Shown here: positions 1 through 8,912 of the stretch, one piece after another
Layout: each line of letters begins with the position of its first letter
How positions within the stretch are numbered: position 1 is the stretch's first letter
Source of the DNA: JAKOUL01 sp035378845
Lineage (GTDB): Bacteria > Dictyoglomota > Dictyoglomia > Dictyoglomales > Dictyoglomaceae
Direction: 5' to 3'
NCBI GenBank assembly: GCA_035378845.1
Contig: DAOSUP010000006.1
Coordinates: 1-64,000 of the forward strand
Length of the DNA: 64,000 nucleotides
Notes under the pieces: generated by a model
What the model saw: only the letters and a program-made list of their open reading frames with translations
Databases searched by the model: none
What the model was told of the DNA's origin: nothing
Made by a program: the position numbers and the translations under genes

Positions 1-54
1 AGAGAAGGTGGCAGGACTGTTGGTGCAGGTGTCGTAACTAAAATTATTGAGTAA
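1..54 (+). CDS. tuf: Elongation factor Tu, C-terminal end only (partial)
   Basis: The first 17 codons read in frame to a TAA and end in GAGVVTKIIE, the usual last residues of EF-Tu, the GTPase that delivers aminoacyl-tRNA to the ribosome. The rest of the gene lies upstream of the window. Its position directly before rpmG, secE and nusG is a common bacterial order, which supports the call from this short piece. Confidence 0.85.
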   Translation, partial: REGGRTVGAGVVTKIIE

Positions 55-77
55 TATGACGAGAGAGGTGTTATAAT
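48..77 (+). promoter_or_regulatory. Possible promoter inside the tuf-rpmG junction
   Basis: TTGAGT at 48-53 and TATAAT at 72-77 are separated by 18 bases. Transcription would begin near the rpmG start codon, so it would serve tRNA-Trp, secE and nusG rather than rpmG. AT-rich spacers produce such matches by chance, so this is only a candidate. Confidence 0.3.
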
Positions 78-80
78 AAT

Positions 81-230
81 ATGAGAGTGGTAATAACGTT
101 GGCATGTGGTGAATGTAAAAATAGAAATTATACAACAGAAAAAAATAAAAAGAATGATCCTGATCGTTTAGAATTAAAGAAATATTGTCCTGAGTGTAAA
201 AAGCATACTATTCATAGAGAGGTGAAGTAG
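81..230 (+). CDS. rpmG: 50S ribosomal protein L33
   Basis: A 49-residue basic protein beginning [17 protein letters not shown], too short for many gene callers. Two CxxC pairs (CGEC at residues 9-12 and CPEC at 36-39) form the zinc ribbon of the cysteine-containing L33 type. L33 sits in the large ribosomal subunit near the E site. The start is ATG with GAGAGGTG 10 bases upstream. Its stop codon shares two bases with the 5' end of the following tRNA gene, so the transcript must be processed by RNase P right at the end of this reading frame. Confidence 0.93.
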   Translation: MRVVITLACGECKNRNYTTEKNKKNDPDRLELKKYCPECKKHTIHREVK

Positions 231-305
231 GCCCGTAGCTCTAATAGGGAGAGCGCCGGACTCCAAATCCGGGGGTTGCAGGTTCAAGCCCTGCCGGGCC
301 TGCCA
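229..305 (+). tRNA. trpT: tRNA-Trp (anticodon CCA)
   Basis: A full cloverleaf can be drawn. The acceptor stem is AGGCCCG with CGGGCCT, the D stem GCTC/GAGC, the anticodon stem CCGGA/TCCGG around loop CTCCAAA, and the T stem GCAGG/CCTGC with loop TTCAAGC. The discriminator is G302 and CCA is encoded at 303-305. Anticodon CCA reads UGG, and a G discriminator is the bacterial tRNA-Trp identity base. It lies between rpmG and secE and is probably cut out of their common transcript. Confidence 0.97.
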
Positions 306-337
306 AAAATTTTCTGTTTAATAAGGAGTGTAATTAG

Positions 338-559
338 ATGGCTGTGAGTACATTAGGTTCGATAAAAAATAAAATAAAAAACTTTTGGGCGGAAGAAAAG
401 GCAGAGCTTAAAAAGGTTTTGTGGCCAGATAGAAAAAAAGTTCTCCAGCTTTCTCTGGCTTTGGGCATAACTCTTATCCTTTTAATAGCGTTAATTTCAG
501 TATATGATCTTATATTTGGTTTTCTCGCAAGTCTCATTTTAGGAAGCTTTACTGGATAA
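338..559 (+). CDS. secE: Preprotein translocase subunit SecE
   Basis: A 73-residue protein of the short, single-span SecE type that clamps SecY in the inner-membrane translocon. The amphipathic cytoplasmic segment carries the family signature (residues about 20-34, AELKKVLWPDRKKV). It is followed by one hydrophobic span at about 36-60. ATG is preceded by AAGGAGTG at a normal distance. The gene abuts nusG, as in most bacteria; the TAA stop lies just before the nusG ribosome binding site. Confidence 0.95.
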   Translation: MAVSTLGSIKNKIKNFWAEEKAELKKVLWPDRKKVLQLSLALGITLILLIALISVYDLIFGFLASLILGSFTG

Positions 560-573
560 TGGAGGTATTTTAC

Positions 574-1104
574 GTGTCAGATCCAAAATGGTATGTAGTC
601 CACACATTAGCAGGACATGAACATAAAGTTAGAGCTATTTTAGAAAGACAGGTTAAACTGCTTCACTTAGAAGATAAAATATTTGAGGTTGTTGTCCCAG
701 AAGAGAAAGTAATGACTGTTAAAGGTGGTAAAAAGCGTATACAGGTTAAGAAGGTTTTTCCAGGATACCTTTTTATAAGGATGGTAGATGATGAAGACGT
801 AAAAAGACTGATTAGAAGTACCACAGGAGTCACTGGCTTTGTAGGTACTCCAGCAAAGCCAAGTGTTTTAAATCCTCAAGAAGAACATTGGATAAGAAGA
901 TTCTTAGAGCAAAAAGAGATTCATCCTGAGCTTAGGGTTAAAAAGGGAGATAGAGTGTATATTAAATCTGGTCCTTTCATGGGTTATGAGGGACTTGTTG
1001 ATGAAGTTTATCCTGAGAAAGGTACTGTAAGGGTTCTTTTATCTATTTTTGGTAGAGAAACTCCTACAGAAATAGATCATACTCAGGTAGAAAAGACTGA
1101 CTAA
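574..1104 (+). CDS. nusG: Transcription termination/antitermination factor NusG
   Basis: NusG binds RNA polymerase and stimulates elongation, and links it to Rho or the ribosome. The protein of 176 residues has the NGN domain (about 4-95, beginning [12 protein letters not shown]) and a C-terminal KOW domain (about 122-172, with [13 protein letters not shown]). The frame is open from an ATG at 559, but that ATG is part of the ribosome binding site (GGAGGT at 561-566). The GTG at 574, with a 7-base spacer and an N-terminus (MSDPKWYVV) matching the family, is the better start. Confidence 0.96.
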   Translation: MSDPKWYVVHTLAGHEHKVRAILERQVKLLHLEDKIFEVVVPEEKVMTVKGGKKRIQVKKVFPGYLFIRMVDDEDVKRLIRSTTGVTGFVGTPAKPSVLNPQEEHWIRRFLEQKEIHPELRVKKGDRVYIKSGPFMGYEGLVDEVYPEKGTVRVLLSIFGRETPTEIDHTQVEKTD

Positions 1105-1121
1105 GAAGGAGGGAAATAAGA

Positions 1122-1550
1122 TTGCCTAAAAAGATTATAGGAAAGGTAAAACTTCAACTTTCGGCAGGAAAGGCTACACCTGCACCACCAGTGGGTCCTG
1201 CTTTAGGACAGTACGGCGTAAATATTATGGAATTTTGTAAGGCTTATAATGCAGCTACTAGTGGACAAGAAGGGATGATCATTCCTGCGGAAATAACTAT
1301 TTACGAAGATAGATCTTTTTCTTTTGTGACTAAAACTCCTCCTGCATCAGATCTTCTTAAGAAAGCTGCAGGAGTAGAAAAAGGATCTGGAGAGCCTAAT
1401 AAAGTTAAGGTTGGGAGAGTAAATAAAAATAAGGTAAAAGAGATTGCTGAATTAAAGTTGAAAGATCTAAATGCTACAGATATTGAGGCTGCAATAAGAA
1501 TGATAGAAGGAACAGCACGAAGTATGGGGATTGAAGTTGCAGAAGGATAG
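1122..1550 (+). CDS. rplK: 50S ribosomal protein L11
   Basis: A 142-residue protein of normal length. The N-terminal domain holds the proline-rich [11 protein letters not shown] motif (residues about 20-30) and the C-terminal domain binds the 23S rRNA GTPase centre. It starts at TTG 1122, with AAGGAGGG at 1106-1113 as ribosome binding site. It is the first gene of an rplK-rplA-rplJ-rplL block in conserved order after secE-nusG. Confidence 0.97.
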   Translation: MPKKIIGKVKLQLSAGKATPAPPVGPALGQYGVNIMEFCKAYNAATSGQEGMIIPAEITIYEDRSFSFVTKTPPASDLLKKAAGVEKGSGEPNKVKVGRVNKNKVKEIAELKLKDLNATDIEAAIRMIEGTARSMGIEVAEG

Positions 1551-1551
1551 A

Positions 1552-1585
1552 GGTTTGTGGGAGAGGGAATTTCCTCGCTAAAACC
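1552..1585 (+). promoter_or_regulatory. Hairpin between rplK and rplA, candidate L1 mRNA-binding site
   Basis: GGTTT (1552-1556) pairs with AAACC (1581-1585) and GAGG (1563-1566) with CCTC (1573-1576). This leaves an asymmetric internal loop with GTGGGA on one side and GCTA on the other. L1 is known to repress its operon by binding an mRNA mimic of the 23S L1 site, in which a GTGGGAG-type strand faces an asymmetric loop. The match is by eye and not tested. Confidence 0.45.
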
Positions 1586-1608
1586 ACTTAAGAAGGAGGA
1601 ATAAATTT

Positions 1609-2334
1609 ATGGCAGAAAGAGGGAAAAGATATTTACAAGCGATGTCTTTAATTGAAAGTGGAAAATTATATTCTCCAAGGGAGGCTGTTTCTTTAGTTAA
1701 AAAACTATCTACAGCAAAATTTGATGAGACTATAAATCTTGCTGTTGCCTTAGGTGTAGACCCGAAACATGCTGATCAGCAGGTAAGAGGAACTGTTGTA
1801 CTTCCTTATGGAGCTGGAAAAGAGAAAAAAGTCTTAGTTTTTGCTGAAGGAGAAAAAGCTCAAGAAGCAAAAGAGGCTGGGGCAGATTATGTAGGTGGAG
1901 AAGATTTGGTAAAACAAATTGAAAGTGGATGGTTAGACTTTGATATAGCTATAGCTACACCAGATATTATGGGAGCTCTAAAAATACCTTCTAGGTTAGG
2001 TAAGATCTTAGGACCTCGTGGATTAATGCCAAACCCTAAGACAGGCACTGTTACTACTGATATTGGGAAAACAGTAAAAGAATATAAAGCAGGAAGAGTT
2101 GAATTTAGAACTGATAGATATGGAATTGTACATGTACCTATTGGTAAAGCTTCTTTTACAGAAGAAGGTCTCTATAAAAATTTAATGACGGTATTAGATA
2201 CTCTTTTGAGATTAAAACCTGCAGCTGCAAAGGGACAGTACTTTAAGAGTGTCTACATATCTCCAAGTATGGGACCGAGTATACCTATAGAAACTAAAAA
2301 TCTTCCTGATCTTTTGAGACAGGAGGTTGCATAG
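1609..2334 (+). CDS. rplA: 50S ribosomal protein L1
   Basis: A 241-residue protein with full-length L1 architecture. The signature [15 protein letters not shown] lies at about residues 133-147, and the two-domain pattern is intact. L1 forms the mobile stalk beside the E site and usually represses its own operon. ATG is preceded by AAGAAGGAGG. The gene is separated from rplK by a structured 58-base gap that may be the autoregulatory site. Confidence 0.97.
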   Translation: MAERGKRYLQAMSLIESGKLYSPREAVSLVKKLSTAKFDETINLAVALGVDPKHADQQVRGTVVLPYGAGKEKKVLVFAEGEKAQEAKEAGADYVGGEDLVKQIESGWLDFDIAIATPDIMGALKIPSRLGKILGPRGLMPNPKTGTVTTDIGKTVKEYKAGRVEFRTDRYGIVHVPIGKASFTEEGLYKNLMTVLDTLLRLKPAAAKGQYFKSVYISPSMGPSIPIETKNLPDLLRQEVA

Positions 2335-2359
2335 GCTTATAAAAAAAATAGAGATTTAT

Positions 2360-2440
2360 ATGTTAGGCCAAAGACCGTAGGTTTATAAACTTCCTACGTA
2401 GGCCTTACTGGTTTTCAAAAGTAAACATAGGAGCAAATTC
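2360..2440 (+). promoter_or_regulatory. L10 leader RNA (autoregulatory site of the rplJL unit)
   Basis: AGGCC (2365-2369) pairs with GGCCT (2401-2405), and CGTAGG (2376-2381) pairs with CCTACG (2393-2398). The bulged segment AAAGAC lies between the two stems on the 5' side. This arrangement, with GCCAAAGACCGTAGG, is the hallmark of the L10 leader bound by the L10-(L12) complex to limit its own synthesis. It lies between rplA and rplJ, as in other bacteria. Confidence 0.85.
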
Positions 2441-2477
2441 TATAAGGGAAAGCCAGAAGGCTTTCCCTTATATTTTT
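2441..2477 (+). terminator. Intrinsic terminator/attenuator ahead of rplJ
   Basis: A perfect 14-bp stem (2441-2454 with 2459-2472) with an AGAA loop is followed by a run of five T at 2473-2477. It stands directly after the L10 leader and only 13 bases before the rplJ ribosome binding site. It therefore looks like the attenuator that the leader controls, or a site of partial termination that sets rplJL output. Confidence 0.85.
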
Positions 2478-2503
2478 AGAACTTAAAAAAGGAGGTGAAA
2501 AGT

Positions 2504-3040
2504 TTGCCAAAACCTGAAAAAGTACAAAAATTAGAAGAGTTGTATCAAATGATGTCAAAAGCAAATGCCCTGATTTTTACAGATTTTAAGGGGCTAACAG
2601 TTGCAGATCTTTTTGAACTTAGATCAAAAATAAAAGCTTCTCAAGCAGAATACAGAATAGTAAAAAATACATTGGCATTAAGAGCTATTCAGAAGCTATT
2701 TCCAGAAGAAAATTTAGAAAGTTTCTTCATTGGTCCAACAGCAATTACTTATTGCTATGATGATTCATTTTCTGTACTAAAGACTTTAGTAGACTACATG
2801 AGAGACCACGAAAATTTAAAATTTAAAGGCGGAATAATTGATAAAGAGATATATTCTGCAGAAGACATAAAGGAACTTGCGAAACTTCCACCTAAGGAAG
2901 TTATTCTGTCACAACTTGTCGGGAGTATCTCTGCTCCAGTAAGTTCATTAGTTTGGAGTCTAAATTGGACTATTAACAAACTGGTTTGGGCTTTAGATGC
3001 TATTGCTAAAGAGAAAGAGAAAGTCTCAATAAATCAATAA
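2504..3040 (+). CDS. rplJ: 50S ribosomal protein L10
   Basis: L10 anchors the L7/L12 dimers at the ribosomal stalk base. The protein is 178 residues. The N-terminal rRNA-binding half includes [12 protein letters not shown] at about 25-36, and a C-terminal helix holds L12. The frame opens at a GTG at 2495, but that GTG is part of the sequence GGAGGTG (2491-2497). TTG at 2504, giving [13 protein letters not shown], has the correct 8-base spacing. An L10 leader and an attenuator lie just upstream. Confidence 0.93.
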   Translation: MPKPEKVQKLEELYQMMSKANALIFTDFKGLTVADLFELRSKIKASQAEYRIVKNTLALRAIQKLFPEENLESFFIGPTAITYCYDDSFSVLKTLVDYMRDHENLKFKGGIIDKEIYSAEDIKELAKLPPKEVILSQLVGSISAPVSSLVWSLNWTINKLVWALDAIAKEKEKVSINQ

Positions 3041-3054
3041 AAGGAGGTAGAAAG

Positions 3055-3429
3055 ATGAATAAAGAGGAAATCATTCAGGCTATTAAAGAAATGAAAGTTT
3101 TGGAACTTGTAGAGTTAGTAAAAGCTTTAGAAGAGGAATTTGGAGTAAGTGCTGCTATGCCAGTAGCAGCGGCAGCTACTGCTTCAGCTGGAGCAGTAGC
3201 CACACCAGTTGAAGAAAAGACTACTTTTGATGTAATTCTTAAGGATACTGGCGATAATAAAATTAAAGTTCTTAAGGTAGTAAGAGAAATAACAGGACTT
3301 GGCTTGAAAGAAGCAAAAGATTTGGTAGACTCTGTTCCAAAACCAATTAAAGAGGGAGTTTCTAAGGAAGAAGCTGAAGATATTAAAGCAAAATTAGAAG
3401 CTGAAGGTGCAGTGGTAGAGATAAAGTAA
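3055..3429 (+). CDS. rplL: 50S ribosomal protein L7/L12
   Basis: A 124-residue acidic stalk protein that recruits translation factors. Residues 1-30 form the dimerisation helix pair, about 35-55 an Ala/Val/Thr-rich hinge, and 57-124 the globular domain with [19 protein letters not shown] is preceded by AAAGGAGGT. It is the last gene of the block: the rpoB gene that normally follows is absent and the convergent lysC gene comes next. Confidence 0.97.
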   Translation: MNKEEIIQAIKEMKVLELVELVKALEEEFGVSAAMPVAAAATASAGAVATPVEEKTTFDVILKDTGDNKIKVLKVVREITGLGLKEAKDLVDSVPKPIKEGVSKEEAEDIKAKLEAEGAVVEIK

Positions 3430-3440
3430 GAATGAGTTTA

Positions 3441-3470
3441 TGGGTGGAGAGGATTATTCCTCTCCACCCA
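3441..3470. terminator. Shared hairpin between convergent rplL and lysC
   Basis: TGGGTGGAGAGG (3441-3452) pairs perfectly with CCTCTCCACCCA (3459-3470) around loop ATTATT. The lysC stop codon (complement of 3454-3456) lies in the loop, so one arm is also the last lysC codons. There is no clear T run on either side, so termination would depend on the 12-bp GC-rich stem or on Rho. Its place between two converging transcripts suggests a bidirectional terminator. Confidence 0.7.
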
Positions 3471-4677
3471 GATTGAATCCATCATGTAATGCTTTTACTG
3501 TTTTTTCAACCAAATCTCTTCTTATAATACACGTAATTTTTATTTCAGAAGTAGTAATCATCTCAATATTTATCCCTGCAGAAGCTAAGATTCCAAACAT
3601 TTTGGCTGCAATTCCAGGAGTACTTTGAATGCCCCATCCTACAATTGATACTTTACCTACATTGTTGTCATAATCTATCTCTTTGGCTCCTATCTCTTCT
3701 GCAACTTTTTTGATAACCTCTATAGTTGCTGGTAATTCTTTTTCTGGAACGGTGAAGGATAAATCTGTTATTCCATCCTTACTTATATTTTGAACGATAT
3801 CATCCACATTTATAGCTAGTTCTTCTAAAGGTGCAAAAATCTTATAGGCAATACCAGGTCTATCTGGTACTCCTATAACTGTTATCTTAGCTATATTTTT
3901 ATTATGAGCTATTCCTCTGACTTTTTGTTTTGATTCCACTTCTTTTACCTCCCCAATAAGAGTTCCAGAATTATCGTTGAAACTTGATTTTACTACTACA
4001 GGTACTTTATACGTAGCAGCAAGATCTACGGAACGAAGTTGCATTACTTGGGCACCTTGTCCTGACATTTCAAGCATCTCTTCATAGGATATAAAATCTA
4101 ACTTTTTAGCATTAGGCACTATTCTTGGATCAGCAGTACATATTCCGTCTACGTCAGTATACATCTCACATATATCAGCTTTTAAAACAGCTGCAAGAGC
4201 CACAGCAGTAGCATTTGACCCACCTCTACCTAAGGTAGTTACATCACCTTTTTCTTCTTCATAGCCTTGAAATCCTGCTACTACTACAACCTTTCCCTTC
4301 TCAAGTTCTTCAAATATTCTTTTGGGCTCAATTTTTAATATATTCGCTTTAGTATGGATAGAATCTGTTATTATTCCTGCTTGCCTTCCAGATAGAGCAA
4401 TAGCTGGAATTCCAAGATTTTGAAGGGCTATAGCTGTTAATGCAGCGGAAGTTCTTTCTCCAGATGAAAGCAAAAAGTCTATTTCTCTCGGATTTGGATT
4501 AGGATTCAATTTTTCAGCCATCTCTATAAGGTCATCAGTAGTATCTCCCATAGCTGAAACTACCACTACTAATTTATGGCCTTCTTTATAGTATTTTGCA
4601 ATTTTCTCTGCGATATTTTTTATTCTTTCTAAGGATCCAACTGAAGTACCGCCATATTTCTGGACAATTAAGCTCAC
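3454..4677 (-). CDS. lysC: Aspartate kinase (monofunctional, ACT domains)
   Basis: Phosphorylates aspartate, the committed step to lysine, threonine and methionine. The kinase domain starts with KYGGTSVGS at residues 7-15. Two C-terminal ACT repeats lie at about 265-407, including VGVPDRPGIAYKIF and the VGWGIQSTPGIAAKMFG block. These are the usual feedback sites for lysine and/or threonine. The 407-residue length is typical. It starts at GTG 4677 with GGAGG overlapping the asd stop codon, so it is translationally coupled to asd. It is the last gene of the ilvE-lysA-hom-thrC-thrB-asd-lysC operon. Confidence 0.95.
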   Translation of the reverse strand: MSLIVQKYGGTSVGSLERIKNIAEKIAKYYKEGHKLVVVVSAMGDTTDDLIEMAEKLNPNPNPREIDFLLSSGERTSAALTAIALQNLGIPAIALSGRQAGIITDSIHTKANILKIEPKRIFEELEKGKVVVVAGFQGYEEEKGDVTTLGRGGSNATAVALAAVLKADICEMYTDVDGICTADPRIVPNAKKLDFISYEEMLEMSGQGAQVMQLRSVDLAATYKVPVVVKSSFNDNSGTLIGEVKEVESKQKVRGIAHNKNIAKITVIGVPDRPGIAYKIFAPLEELAINVDDIVQNISKDGITDLSFTVPEKELPATIEVIKKVAEEIGAKEIDYDNNVGKVSIVGWGIQSTPGIAAKMFGILASAGINIEMITTSEIKITCIIRRDLVEKTVKALHDGFNLGGEE

Positions 4678-4689
4678 CGTAACTTCCTC

Positions 4690-5688
4690 CTACATAATTA
4701 ATCTTTCTAATATTTGTACAGCATTTAATGCAGCACCTTTTCTTATATTATCAGAGACTACCCATATGTTAATAGCTTTGGGCTCAAAAAGATCTTCTCT
4801 GAGTCTTCCTACGAAAACATCATCCTTTCCATTGCAATAAAATGGCATAGGATATTTTTTCTCCTTAGGGTTATCAATAACTTTTACGCCAGGTGCCTTT
4901 TCTAAAGTTTCATATACTTCTTTTAAAGTAAATTCTCTTTCAAATTCTGCAAGGATGGCTTCAGAATGTCCTCTTATGATAGGAGCTCTCACACATGTTG
5001 GAGATACTTTTATGCTTGAGTCATGGAGTATTTTATGGGTCTCTCTGACCATTTTTATCTCTTCTCTTGTATAATTTCCTTCCTCAAAAGAATCAATATG
5101 AGGAATTAGATTGAAAGCTATAGGATAAGGAAAGACCGTAGGAGAGATATCTTGCCCTTTTAAATATGCTTCGGTAGACTGTAGGAGTTCGTTTATAGCA
5201 TCTTTTCCTTTTCCAGAAACAGATTGATAAGTTGCTACAAATATTCTTTTGAGTTTCCATTTTTTATGCAAGGGATTTAAAGCTACAAGCATCTGTATAG
5301 TGGAACAATTTGGATTTGCTATTATATTTTTATGGTTATTTAAATCTTCAGGATTAATCTCTGGTATTACTAAAGGAACATTTGGATCCATTCTAAAAGC
5401 GTTACTATTATCAATTATTATAGTTCCTTTTTGTGCTACTTTGGGAGCAAGTTCTAAACTAATATCTTCTCCTATAGAGAAAAGGGCAAAATCTGCCTTG
5501 GAAATATTTGACACATCGGCTTTTTCAACTTTTATTTTCTCTTCTCCAAAATTTACATGTGTTCCTTCAGATTTTTCCGATGCAAAGGCATAGATTTCTG
5601 AAATGGGGATTTTTCTTTCCCATAATATCTTTAACATTTCTTGTCCTACAACTCCTGTGGCACCTACAACTGCAATCTTATATCCCAT
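4690..5688 (-). CDS. asd: Aspartate-semialdehyde dehydrogenase
   Basis: Reduces aspartyl phosphate to aspartate semialdehyde with NADPH, directly after LysC in the pathway. The 332 residues begin with the nucleotide-binding motif GATGVVGQEM. The catalytic cysteine is C128 in NPNCSTIQM, and the RGHSEA motif (about 238-243) supplies the active-site histidine. The ribosome binding site of lysC overlaps its stop codon. Confidence 0.96.
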   Translation of the reverse strand: MGYKIAVVGATGVVGQEMLKILWERKIPISEIYAFASEKSEGTHVNFGEEKIKVEKADVSNISKADFALFSIGEDISLELAPKVAQKGTIIIDNSNAFRMDPNVPLVIPEINPEDLNNHKNIIANPNCSTIQMLVALNPLHKKWKLKRIFVATYQSVSGKGKDAINELLQSTEAYLKGQDISPTVFPYPIAFNLIPHIDSFEEGNYTREEIKMVRETHKILHDSSIKVSPTCVRAPIIRGHSEAILAEFEREFTLKEVYETLEKAPGVKVIDNPKEKKYPMPFYCNGKDDVFVGRLREDLFEPKAINIWVVSDNIRKGAALNAVQILERLIM

Positions 5689-5710
5689 TCTTTTGTCCTC
5701 CCTAAAACAC

Positions 5711-6595
5711 TTAAATTCTTTCTATTTTAACTCCTTGGTGATTTATATTTAAGATTTTAAAATCACCCTCAACCTTATTTTTTAAATTATTTTTCAGTTT
5801 TTCAAAAATTTCAAGTGCTTCTTCTCTATTAAAAAATATTGATAAAAGGGATGGTCCAGCCCCACTTAAAACTACTTTTTTATTCCACTTTTTAAGTTCT
5901 TCTGAAATTAAGGTATATTCTTTAACAAGTGGGCATCTATAAGGTTCATGAATAGCATCATCTAATCCTAAATTTAGAATTTTTTCTTCTCTTTCTATAA
6001 GACCTATAAGAAGAAAACTTAGCTTTTGTAGATTATATACAACTTTTTCTCTTGGATAAACCGTTGGTAATACTTTTCTTGCTTCCGTGGTAGGGAACTG
6101 ATAATTTGGTATATAAATTACTCCTAAAATCTCACCATTTATAGGAATTTTCTTGATAAAGATTGTCTCCTCATTTTTAGTACATATGGTAATACCACCT
6201 TCTAAGGCAGCAGATAGGTTATCTAAATGTCCTTCTAAAGAAAGGGCAAGTTCTATTTTTTCTTCTTTTGAAAGATTCTTCCCTGTTACAATTTCAGCAG
6301 AGAATACTCCTCCTAATATAGCAGCAGCACTACTTCCTAATCCCTTTCCCACAGGGATATCCGAAGATACTTCAATTCTATAATTTTTAGGTTTTTCTTT
6401 TAAATATTCTAATGTTAAGTTAAATGACTGAGAGAAAAGATTATGCATTGAAAAGATATTATCATTTATAATCTTTTCTCCTTCAACATTTGTTCTTATG
6501 ACTATTTTTAAAAAAAGATCCCAAGCAATACCTAAGGTATCAAAGCCAGGTCCCAAGTTAGCTGAAGTAGCAGGAACTTTTACGCAATAATTCAT
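5711..6595 (-). CDS. thrB: Homoserine kinase
   Basis: A GHMP-family kinase that makes O-phosphohomoserine for threonine. The ATP-binding motif [16 protein letters not shown] lies at residues 81-96. The N-terminus ([17 protein letters not shown]) and the C-terminal [11 protein letters not shown] motif are both intact. At 294 residues it has normal length. Its ATG overlaps the thrC stop as ATGA, so the two enzymes of the last threonine steps are coupled. Confidence 0.96.
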   Translation of the reverse strand: MNYCVKVPATSANLGPGFDTLGIAWDLFLKIVIRTNVEGEKIINDNIFSMHNLFSQSFNLTLEYLKEKPKNYRIEVSSDIPVGKGLGSSAAAILGGVFSAEIVTGKNLSKEEKIELALSLEGHLDNLSAALEGGITICTKNEETIFIKKIPINGEILGVIYIPNYQFPTTEARKVLPTVYPREKVVYNLQKLSFLLIGLIEREEKILNLGLDDAIHEPYRCPLVKEYTLISEELKKWNKKVVLSGAGPSLLSIFFNREEALEIFEKLKNNLKNKVEGDFKILNINHQGVKIERI

Positions 6596-7632
6596 AGATC
6601 TAACACTTTTTCTAATTCTTCTATTTTGAGATCTATAGTAATGGAAATTTTAGACTGTTTTATAGCAATATCAGGATCTTTAAGACCATTTCCAGTAAGA
6701 ATGCAGACCACCTCTGTACCTGGAAATCTTTTTTCAGATAGAAGCTTTTTAACTCCAGCCCAGGAAGCTGCAGAAGCAGGCTCTGCGAATATACCTTCTT
6801 CTGAGGCAAGCTCTTTTTGAGCTTCTATGATTTCTTCATCAGTTACAGTATCTATTAAGCCATTAGATTCCTTTACTGCATTAAGTGCCTTTTCACCACT
6901 TGCTGGATTCCCTATTTTTATAGCTGTAGCAATAGTTTTAGGATCTGGGATAGGATGCCCTTTTACTAAAGGGGCTGCTCCTTCTGCTTGAAATCCTAAC
7001 ATTTTTGGAGTACGGTCTACTTTTCCTAATTTAAAATACTCTTTGAATCCCATCCAGTAAGCAGTAATATTACCTGCATTTCCTACAGGAATTGCTAAAT
7101 TTTCTGGTGCTTTACCTAAGGTATCGCATACCTCAAAGGCGGCAGTTTTCTGCCCTTCTAATCTGTAAGGATTTACCGAATTTACTAATGTAATAGGTAG
7201 TCTTTTAGATGCTTCTCTTACTAAATTTAAAGCATCATCAAAGTTTCCTCTTACGCTAATTACTTTTGCTCCATACATTATAGCCTGGGCTAATTTACCA
7301 AGGGCAATGGCATTTTCTGGTAAGACTACAAAAGCTTTAAGTCTTGTGAATGCAGAGTAGGCTGCAGCTGAAGCAGCGGTGTTACCTGTAGATGCACATA
7401 TTACTGCTTTACTACCTTCCTCTAAAGCCTTTGCCATGGCTACGACCATACCTCTATCTTTGAATGATCCTGTAGGGTTCATTCCTTCGTATTTCAGCCA
7501 TATATTAATCTTATAATCTTTGCTCAAATTTTGAGCAAAGATTAAAGGTGTATCTCCTTCGTGTAGTGAGATAAGAGGAGTTTTATCGGTGATAGGAAGG
7601 AGATCTTTATACTTTAAAAGTACCCCTTTCAT
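6592..7632 (-). CDS. thrC: Threonine synthase
   Basis: A PLP enzyme that converts phosphohomoserine to threonine. The PLP lysine is K58 in [11 protein letters not shown], and a serine/glycine phosphate-binding loop ([15 protein letters not shown]) follows. The frame is open for 12 more codons upstream to 7668, but that stretch overlaps the end of hom. AAGGAG (complement of about 7639-7645) points to ATG 7632, giving 346 residues that begin [13 protein letters not shown]. This is the usual family N-terminus. Confidence 0.95.
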   Translation of the reverse strand: MKGVLLKYKDLLPITDKTPLISLHEGDTPLIFAQNLSKDYKINIWLKYEGMNPTGSFKDRGMVVAMAKALEEGSKAVICASTGNTAASAAAYSAFTRLKAFVVLPENAIALGKLAQAIMYGAKVISVRGNFDDALNLVREASKRLPITLVNSVNPYRLEGQKTAAFEVCDTLGKAPENLAIPVGNAGNITAYWMGFKEYFKLGKVDRTPKMLGFQAEGAAPLVKGHPIPDPKTIATAIKIGNPASGEKALNAVKESNGLIDTVTDEEIIEAQKELASEEGIFAEPASAASWAGVKKLLSEKRFPGTEVVCILTGNGLKDPDIAIKQSKISITIDLKIEELEKVLDL

Positions 7633-7643
7633 TTTTTCACTCC

Positions 7644-8912
7644 TTACATTCTTATTAGACTTCCCCATTCTTCTATGATGGGAAGTAATTTTATCTGTTC
7701 CAAGGCATTTTTAATAGCCTTTTCTGAAGTCTTATGTGTTAAAATGACTATCTCTGCTTTTCCCTCTTTTTCAGAGCCTTCTTTTTGTACTACAGAAGCG
7801 ATACTGATTTTATTATCACCAAGAACTTTTGCTACCTGAGCTAAAACTCCAGGCTGATCTTTTGCCCAGAATCTTAAATAGTATCTTGTTTCTATTTCTC
7901 CCCAGCCTTTAATTTTGGAAGGATAGAGATAGGCAAAAGTATAATGTCTGGGTAAAGAATAAAGAATAGTATAGCAAGACTCAAGAATATCCGATAGGAG
8001 TGCCATAGCAGTAGGATAAGGACCTGCTCCTTGTCCATAGAGTAAAATCTCTCCTCTTTTTTCTGATTTAAATAAAACAGCATTATAGACACCTTTTATT
8101 GAGGATAAGGGAGAATAAGTAGATAACATAGTAGGATGGACTCTTACTTCTATCTCTCCGTTATCTTCTCTTCCTATAGCAAGAAGTTTAATATGATATC
8201 CAAACTCTTTAGCATATTGAATATCTTTTAAAGAAATTTTTTCTATTCCCTCTACAAATATATCTTTTGGTTTTATAGTGGTATGAAAAGCAAAAGAAGA
8301 AAGTATTGCTAATTTATATCTGGAGTCTATACCTAAGATATCTTTTGAAGGATCTGGCTCTGCATAACCTAAGTCTTGTGCTTCTTTTAAAGTAGTATCA
8401 AAATCTTTCTGTTCTTCTTCCATTTTAGTAAGGATATAGTTTGTAGTTCCGTTTACAATAGCCCATATCTCTTTTATTTTATCTACAGCCATGGATTCTT
8501 TTATGGTTTTTATTAACGGTATACCGCCACCTACACTTGCCTCAAACGCTAAGTCTACTCCCTTTTTTCTTGCAATTATAGAAAGCTGTTCTCCATAGAG
8601 TGCTATAACTTCCTTATTTGCACTAACTACAAATTTCCCTTCTTCTAAAGCGGTTTTTATAAAAGAATAAGCAGGGTCTTCTCCTCCTAAAACTTCAACG
8701 ATTAAGCTAATTTCTTTATCAAAGAGGATTTCCGAAGGGTCTATAGTAAGGTATTCCTTAGGAATACCTCTTTTTTTTGTAAGATCTTTTACAAGAATCT
8801 TTTTTACCTCTAAAGGTTCTCCTAAAATATTTAAAATATTCTCTTTCTCTGAAAGGATAGTGTCCCAAAGCGCTTGTCCTACTTGTCCTCCACCTAAAAT
8901 TCCTATCTTCAT
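7644..8912 (-). CDS. hom: Homoserine dehydrogenase with C-terminal ACT domain
   Basis: Reduces aspartate semialdehyde to homoserine. The 422 residues hold an NAD(P)-binding fold ([12 protein letters not shown] at 4-15), a catalytic domain with the family motif ([14 protein letters not shown] at about 128-141 and [10 protein letters not shown] further on), and an ACT domain from about 343 to the end ([21 protein letters not shown]). The ACT domain suggests feedback by threonine. The ATG overlaps the lysA stop as ATGA. Confidence 0.96.
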   Translation of the reverse strand: MKIGILGGGQVGQALWDTILSEKENILNILGEPLEVKKILVKDLTKKRGIPKEYLTIDPSEILFDKEISLIVEVLGGEDPAYSFIKTALEEGKFVVSANKEVIALYGEQLSIIARKKGVDLAFEASVGGGIPLIKTIKESMAVDKIKEIWAIVNGTTNYILTKMEEEQKDFDTTLKEAQDLGYAEPDPSKDILGIDSRYKLAILSSFAFHTTIKPKDIFVEGIEKISLKDIQYAKEFGYHIKLLAIGREDNGEIEVRVHPTMLSTYSPLSSIKGVYNAVLFKSEKRGEILLYGQGAGPYPTAMALLSDILESCYTILYSLPRHYTFAYLYPSKIKGWGEIETRYYLRFWAKDQPGVLAQVAKVLGDNKISIASVVQKEGSEKEGKAEIVILTHKTSEKAIKNALEQIKLLPIIEEWGSLIRM

